Assembly (NCBI GenBank): GCA_012798975.1
Contig: JAAZME010000017.1
Span: forward strand, 1 to 10,225
Reading direction: 5' to 3'
Length of the DNA stretch: 10,225 bases
DNA from: Gallicola sp.
GTDB lineage: Bacteria; Bacillota; Clostridia; Tissierellales; Peptoniphilaceae
The notes under the pieces were generated by a model. It had not been told where the DNA came from. It saw only the letters and a list, made by a program, of their open reading frames with translations, and ran no database searches. Position numbers and translations under genes: made by a program. How positions within the stretch are numbered: the stretch's first letter is position 1; every line of letters begins with the position of its first letter. This document shows positions 6,940-10,225 of this stretch, piece after piece.

Positions 6940-7290
6940 ATGTCAATCGAAAGATATAAAACAAGTCATCGCTGGAGTGTTGCTACAGTACACAATGGTA
7001 CTGCTTATATTACAGGACAAGTTGCCAGCGACTTAAACTGCGGAGTAAAAGAGCAGACAAAACAAACATTAGAAAAAATTGATGGTATTTTAGCTGACTT
7101 AGGTTCTGATAAATCTAAAATCTTAATGGCTACGATCTATATGAAAGACGTTACAACTTTCAAAGAAATGAACGAAGCTTGGGATGAGTGGGTTGCAGAA
7201 GGAAATGCGCCAGCAAGAGCATGTATCGAAGCTGCAGCAAACAATCCAGACGAATTAGTAGAAATTATCGTAACAGCAGCAGTAGACTAA
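6940..7290 (+). CDS. RidA/YjgF/YER057c/UK114 superfamily protein, YoaB-like
   Basis: This is a 116-residue single-domain Rid protein. Family members are cytosolic trimers, and RidA itself hydrolyses reactive enamine/imine intermediates released by PLP enzymes. Residues that track E. coli YoaB (recalled, not searched) include RWS (11-13), HNGTAYITG (18-26), EQTKQTLEKID (38-48), ATIYMKD (64-70) and MNEAWDEWV (77-85). They continue through GNAPARACIEA (88-98) and VEI (107-109), with Arg93 at the position of the RidA substrate-carboxylate Arg and Glu108 near the C-terminal acid. Because it is YoaB-like rather than canonical RidA, its exact substrate is uncertain. ATG 6940 has a perfect AGGAGG (6928-6933) six bases upstream; an in-frame GTG at 6877 lies before the -10 box and is rejected. 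It has its own promoter and terminator, so it is monocistronic, and it ends cleanly at 7290. Confidence 0.92.
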   Translation: MSIERYKTSHRWSVATVHNGTAYITGQVASDLNCGVKEQTKQTLEKIDGILADLGSDKSKILMATIYMKDVTTFKEMNEAWDEWVAEGNAPARACIEAAANNPDELVEIIVTAAVD

Positions 7291-7295
7291 AAAAT

Positions 7296-7328
7296 AAAAG
7301 GTGAAGACAAATCGTCTCCACCTTTTTT
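7296..7328 (+). terminator. Intrinsic terminator of the Rid gene
   Basis: A 13-bp stem with one A/C mismatch (AAAAGGTGAAGAC at 7296-7308, GTCTCCACCTTTT at 7314-7326, loop 5) is followed by T residues to 7328. It begins five bases after the stop codon. A-rich sequence on its left means it could also stop leftward transcripts from the convergent msrAB gene. Confidence 0.88.
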
Positions 7329-7439
7329 GCTGCTAAAATTTATTATGTTATCTTATTTCGAAATAGTATGAGTAGAGTAGAAAGCACATTCGCTCGAGCA
7401 GTTCTAGATTAAGCGGTATCATCTGTTCTTATATCAAAA

Positions 7440-7460
7440 AGAAACAAGACCCATGTTTCT
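7440..7460 (-). terminator. Probable terminator of the cca-msrAB operon
   Basis: On the minus strand AGAAACA (7460-7454), a 7-base loop and TGTTTCT (7446-7440) form a 7-bp stem followed by TTTTGAT. It is 64 bases beyond the msrAB stop, just after a copy of the heptad repeat. The stem is short and the T run modest. A weaker A/T-only hairpin lies directly after the stop, around 7524-7503. Confidence 0.45.
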
Positions 7461-7464
7461 ACCC

Positions 7465-7502
7465 TAACTCCCCTCTATCACTCTTCACACTCCACATTTC
7501 TT
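7465..7502 (-). repeat. Intergenic G/A-rich heptad repeat, copy 3
   Basis: Read on the minus strand: AAGAAATGTGGAG, TGTGAAG, AGTGATA, GAGGGGAGTT. It shares the A run, the TGTGgAG unit and the terminal GAGGGGAGTT with the copy at 6737-6772. A related fragment, AAGTGTGAGAG, occurs at 7521-7511 directly after the msrAB stop, so the element may extend that far. It lies between msrAB and its terminator-like hairpin. Confidence 0.65.
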
Positions 7503-7524
7503 TTAAAAAAGCTCTCACACTTCT

Positions 7525-8625
7525 TTATTTGTCCAAAAGGTATCCATATCCTTCTTCTTCCATTTTGTCTTTTGGAATAAATCTTAAGGAAGCGCTGTTG
7601 ATGCAGTAGCGAAGACCTCCTTTGTCTTTTGGACCGTCGGGGAAGACATGGCCTAGATGAGCATCTCCTAGAGCGGAACGGACTTCCGTTCTTATCATGC
7701 CGTGGCTGTTGTCTTCTTTATCTTCTATAACAGAATCATCGATGGGTTTCGTAAAGGAAGGCCATCCGCAGCCGGCGTCGAATTTATCATCGCTTGAGAA
7801 TAAAGGCTGTCCGGTCGTAATATCTACATAGATTCCTTCGTCGCTAAACTTATCGTATTCTCCCGTGAAAGGTCTTTCTGTTCCGCCTTCTTGGGTAACC
7901 TTCCATTGATCCGGTGTCAGTTCTTTTTTTAGAGTTTCTTTATCTTTCTTCTCATAATCGAAAAAAGGATTGTTGTCTTTTTTATTTGTCAAAACGTCGC
8001 CCTCCTTTGGCAGTGTATCGAAACTTACATGACAGTATCCGTTAGGATTTTTCTGAAGATAATCCTGATGATATTCTTCTGCAATGGAAAGATTGGCTAA
8101 AGGTTTTACTTCCGTTTCGATTTTTTTGCCGTATTCTGATTCTACTTTTTGAACAGCTTTCTCGATAATCGGCAGATCTGTTTCATCCAGATAATAGATG
8201 CCGCTGCGGTACTGGCTTCCCCGATCGTTTCCCTGCCGATTTTTTTGAAGGGGGTTGATTGTAAGGAAAAACTGTTCCAGCAGATGTTCTAAATCAATCA
8301 CATTCGGATCGTATTCTACAAACACCGCCTCAGCATGTCCTGTTCGTCCGCTGCAGACTTCTTCATAGCTTGGATCTAGAAATTCTCCGTTGGCATAAGC
8401 GGAGAAAGTTCGGACAACCCCGGGCAGCCTCTGCATATATTCATCGGTTCCCCAGAAGCATCCTCCCGCTAAAACAATGGAGTTATGAGGATCGGCCGTG
8501 GAAATATCTGTATTTTTACCTATCTGCAAACCTGTATTTAAAACGTTGTTTTCTGTATTCATTGAATTTCCTCCTTTTGTACATCCTACTAAAAGGGCTA
8601 AGAAAAGCATCAGTATTCTTTTCAT
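7525..8625 (-). CDS. msrAB: Lipoprotein MsrA-MsrB fusion, peptide methionine sulfoxide reductase
   Basis: The 366-residue bifunctional enzyme reduces both methionine sulfoxide diastereomers in proteins. The start at ATG 8625 has AAAGGAG (8638-8632) six bases upstream. It gives a lipoprotein signal peptide, basic then hydrophobic, with lipobox LVGC and lipidated Cys15, placing the enzyme on the outer face of the membrane. The in-frame GTG at 8667 would bury this signal and is rejected. The MsrA domain (about 48-205) has GGCFWG with catalytic Cys56 and [12 protein letters not shown] (88-99). The MsrB domain (about 235-360) has DAGCGWPSF with the likely resolving Cys285, HLGHVF (323-328) and catalytic Cys341 in [11 protein letters not shown]. 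The zinc-binding CxxC pairs of many MsrBs are absent (Ser277-Ser278 and Asp321 near those positions). There is no thioredoxin-like domain as in Neisseria PilB, so a separate membrane reductant is needed. It lies 42 bases after cca and is probably co-transcribed. Confidence 0.95.
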   Translation of the reverse strand: MKRILMLFLALLVGCTKGGNSMNTENNVLNTGLQIGKNTDISTADPHNSIVLAGGCFWGTDEYMQRLPGVVRTFSAYANGEFLDPSYEEVCSGRTGHAEAVFVEYDPNVIDLEHLLEQFFLTINPLQKNRQGNDRGSQYRSGIYYLDETDLPIIEKAVQKVESEYGKKIETEVKPLANLSIAEEYHQDYLQKNPNGYCHVSFDTLPKEGDVLTNKKDNNPFFDYEKKDKETLKKELTPDQWKVTQEGGTERPFTGEYDKFSDEGIYVDITTGQPLFSSDDKFDAGCGWPSFTKPIDDSVIEDKEDNSHGMIRTEVRSALGDAHLGHVFPDGPKDKGGLRYCINSASLRFIPKDKMEEEGYGYLLDK

Positions 8626-8667
8626 AATAATCTCCTTTGTTTCATAATTTACCCGAAATAGTTTCAC

Positions 8668-9873
8668 TCATTCAAAAAAACGCTGATTATAAGGGGGTGT
8701 TGTCACGAGTCTTAAAAGAATCTCCTTTTTGTTTTTAGAAGGATCTTTTAACACTTCGTCAAAGAGAAATTCTAAACTTTTTCCGATGAGAGGACCTGGG
8801 GGAATGCCGATATTTATCAAATCTTTGCCAGAAACAGCAAGATTTTTTATAGACAGGCAGGGCTTTTCTTTTAGAACGTCTTGCAAAGACTTTTTATATA
8901 GGGAAAGATTCTCTCCTGTATTTTCTTTAAAGCGGATGAGGCGCTCCATGTTTTCGTTTCCAAATTCTGCTCTGTTTTTTCGTATGAAATAAGGCTGATC
9001 TAAAAGTACATCCCTTTTATGTTCCAAAAGAAAGAGAACCTGCCTTCGAAGTTCCTTAGGGTAAGGATAACGATAAAGATGCTCTTTTTGCAGCTGGACA
9101 TCTTTGTATAGAGCTTCTAACAAAAGAGTCAGCTGGAGGGAAAGATCTTCAGGATGGTTGAAAGTGTATCTTTTTAATTTTGAAGACCGGGGAAAAAGAA
9201 ATTTTAAAATATCCGTTTCTTCTAATAATCGGATTCCTTTTGCAGGGTTTTCTCCTGTTATGATTTTTGTGAATTCCTCCAGAATCCGTTCCCTGCTTAT
9301 ATATTTAAGATCGCCGGACATTTCCTTTATGGCAAGAAATGTGTTTTTTTCAAAGGAGAAGCCTTCTTTTGCAGCGAAACGCACCCCACGAAGGAGACGG
9401 AGCACATCCTCTTTAAATCGTTTTTTAGGGTCTCCGATAGCGCGAATGATCCTTCTATCCAGATCTTCTTTTCCGTTGAAATAATCCACCATATTTTCCC
9501 GAGGGGACCAAGCCAAGGCGTTGATCGTGAAGTCTCTTCTCTCAAGATCTTCTTTTAAGCGGATCCCGAAAGAAACTTTTCCAGGTTTTCGATGATCGTA
9601 TTCCGATTCTTTGCGAAAAGGTGTGATCTCAAATTCGAATCCTTTGTAGAAGATTTTCAACGTTCCGAACTCTTTTCCGATATCGATAATCTTAGCCTCT
9701 TTTAAAATCGATTTTGTTTCTGAAGGAAGTGCGTCTGTAGTGAAATCATAATCCATGATCTGTCTTTCGGAAAGAAGATCTCTTAAGCTCCCTCCGACAA
9801 GATAAAGCTTAAAGTTGTTCTTATTATATAGATCAAAGAGTTCCAATACTTCTTGCGGCATTAAATTCTCCAT
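8668..9873 (-). CDS. cca: CCA tRNA nucleotidyltransferase (class II, no HD domain)
   Basis: The 401-residue enzyme adds or repairs the 3'-CCA end of tRNAs. Class II nucleotidyltransferase motifs appear in order. VGGSLRD (26-32) binds the triphosphate, and DYDFTT (41-46) carries the metal-binding Asp41 and Asp43. RRDFTINAL (112-120) follows, then RFKEDVLRLLRGVRF (152-166), where Glu155, Asp156 and Arg159 form the EDxxR nucleotide-template motif. The C-terminal PPGPLIGKSLEFL matches the body/tail of bacterial CCA enzymes. The length is close to the roughly 404 residues of the Bacillus stearothermophilus enzyme, and there is no HD phosphohydrolase domain. ATG 9873 has AGGAGGG (9885-9879) five bases upstream. 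CCA-adding and poly(A) polymerases share this fold, so the function follows from family and phylum rather than proof. It is the first gene of a minus-strand pair with msrAB. Confidence 0.92.
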   Translation of the reverse strand: MENLMPQEVLELFDLYNKNNFKLYLVGGSLRDLLSERQIMDYDFTTDALPSETKSILKEAKIIDIGKEFGTLKIFYKGFEFEITPFRKESEYDHRKPGKVSFGIRLKEDLERRDFTINALAWSPRENMVDYFNGKEDLDRRIIRAIGDPKKRFKEDVLRLLRGVRFAAKEGFSFEKNTFLAIKEMSGDLKYISRERILEEFTKIITGENPAKGIRLLEETDILKFLFPRSSKLKRYTFNHPEDLSLQLTLLLEALYKDVQLQKEHLYRYPYPKELRRQVLFLLEHKRDVLLDQPYFIRKNRAEFGNENMERLIRFKENTGENLSLYKKSLQDVLKEKPCLSIKNLAVSGKDLINIGIPPGPLIGKSLEFLFDEVLKDPSKNKKEILLRLVTTPPYNQRFFE

Positions 9874-9986
9874 AACATCCCTCCTATAGTTATTTTACTA
9901 CAAAGAAGGGAATAGATTAGATAGAAGTAAAAGTTTGGTTACAAGAAAATAAAAAAACAGTCAGTAAATAGAGAAAGGAGCGGAAT
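9874..9986. promoter_or_regulatory. Divergent intergenic region between cca and the MEMO-type gene
   Basis: This 113-base AT-rich gap carries the ribosome binding sites of both divergent genes and must contain their promoters. On the minus strand TAAAAT, just upstream of the cca ribosome binding site, could be a -10, but no -35 is convincing. No plus-strand promoter stands out. I see no hairpin or repeat here. Confidence 0.3.
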
Positions 9987-10225
9987 ATGGGAAAAATAAC
10001 AGGTGCAGCTATAAGCCCTCATCCGCCTATTATACTGCCTATTGTAGGCGGAGGAAGAGAAAGAGAAGCCTCTACAACTATTACCGGCATGAAAAAAATG
10101 GCCAAAGAAGCAGCGAGAAAAAAACCGGATACGATTATCGTAATCACTCCCCACGGAACAGTATTTCGAGATGCTCACTCCATTGTAATGGAAAAGGAGC
10201 TTTCAGGAGATTTTACAAGTTTCGG
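9987..10225 (+). CDS. AmmeMemoRadiSam system protein, MEMO/LigB-like domain, 3' end outside window
   Basis: Seventy-nine codons are visible from ATG 9987, with AAAGGAG (9974-9980) six bases upstream. The sequence starts with a beta strand leading to SPHPPIILP (10-18), then VGGG and a Lys/Arg-rich helix, then TIIVITPHG (49-57). His12 and His56 are the metal-ligand-type histidines of the class III extradiol dioxygenase (LigB)/MEMO fold. This N-terminus is typical of the bacterial protein in which a MEMO-like domain is fused to, or encoded beside, an AMMECR1 domain and a radical SAM enzyme (AmmeMemoRadiSam system). The chemical role of that system is not established as far as I know. The AMMECR1 part and the radical SAM gene would lie to the right of the window. 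Family is likely; fusion architecture is inferred. Confidence 0.8.
   Translation, partial: MGKITGAAISPHPPIILPIVGGGREREASTTITGMKKMAKEAARKKPDTIIVITPHGTVFRDAHSIVMEKELSGDFTSF

Noticed and set aside
7330..7439. Possible regulatory palindromes (TATTTCGAAATA, GCTCGAGC) between the Rid terminator and the msrAB terminator
   Set aside because: Short palindromes are common by chance, and the site is between convergent genes where no promoter is expected.
8626..8667. N-terminal extension of MsrAB from GTG 8667
   Set aside because: It would contain the AAAGGAG ribosome binding site and displace the lipoprotein signal peptide from the N-terminus.
9104..9484. Open frames antisense to cca (also 8729-8992) and antisense to msrAB (8370-8627)
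   Set aside because: The conserved CCA-enzyme and Msr motifs are on the minus strand; these frames have no motifs or supporting start signals.

Overview
The window looks like chromosomal DNA of a low-GC, Gram-positive (Firmicutes/Clostridia-type) bacterium. Genes carry strong AGGAGG- or AAAGGAG-type ribosome binding sites and are packed in short operons. There is a lipoprotein-type MsrAB fusion, a class II CCA-adding enzyme without an HD domain, and the start of an AmmeMemoRadiSam protein, a gene set common in anaerobes. The exact taxon cannot be read from this sequence. I see no rRNA, tRNA, CRISPR array, transposase, integrase or phage gene.

Layout. (1) 1-454, minus: the N-terminal part of an alpha/beta-hydrolase-like protein with a GSSKGG nucleophile elbow, resembling XcbB/CpsF or Asp2-like surface-polysaccharide/secretion proteins. 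It is divergent from (2) 599-3851, plus: a tight three-gene operon of a polytopic DUF6056-like membrane protein, an MscS-family mechanosensitive channel and a PanE/ApbA-type ketopantoate reductase. A long symmetric terminator hairpin lies downstream at 3977-4017. (3) 4118-6730, plus: a consensus-like promoter drives a two-domain PPK2 (polyphosphate:AMP phosphotransferase type), followed 30 bases later by a membrane-anchored transglutaminase-like protein. (4) 6904-7328, plus: a monocistronic YoaB-like Rid-family gene with its own extended -10 promoter and terminator. (5) 9873-7440, minus: a cca tRNA nucleotidyltransferase followed by a lipoprotein MsrA-MsrB fusion. (6) 9987-end, plus: the start of an AmmeMemoRadiSam MEMO/LigB-like protein, divergent from cca.

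Taken together, most genes are housekeeping or stress functions: osmotic relief (MscS), polyphosphate/nucleotide energy balance (PPK2), removal of reactive enamines (Rid), and repair of oxidised methionine at the cell surface (MsrAB). They are mixed with envelope proteins of unknown role (DUF6056-like, transglutaminase-like, GSSKGG hydrolase).

The least expected structure is a family of about 35-base G/A-rich repeats with a degenerate seven-base period. Three copies lie only between genes (4060-4098, 6737-6772, 7465-7502), and two of them sit between a stop codon and a terminator-like hairpin. I found no clear multi-gene undescribed system. The truncated MEMO-domain locus at the right edge and the repeat family are the best candidates for follow-up.
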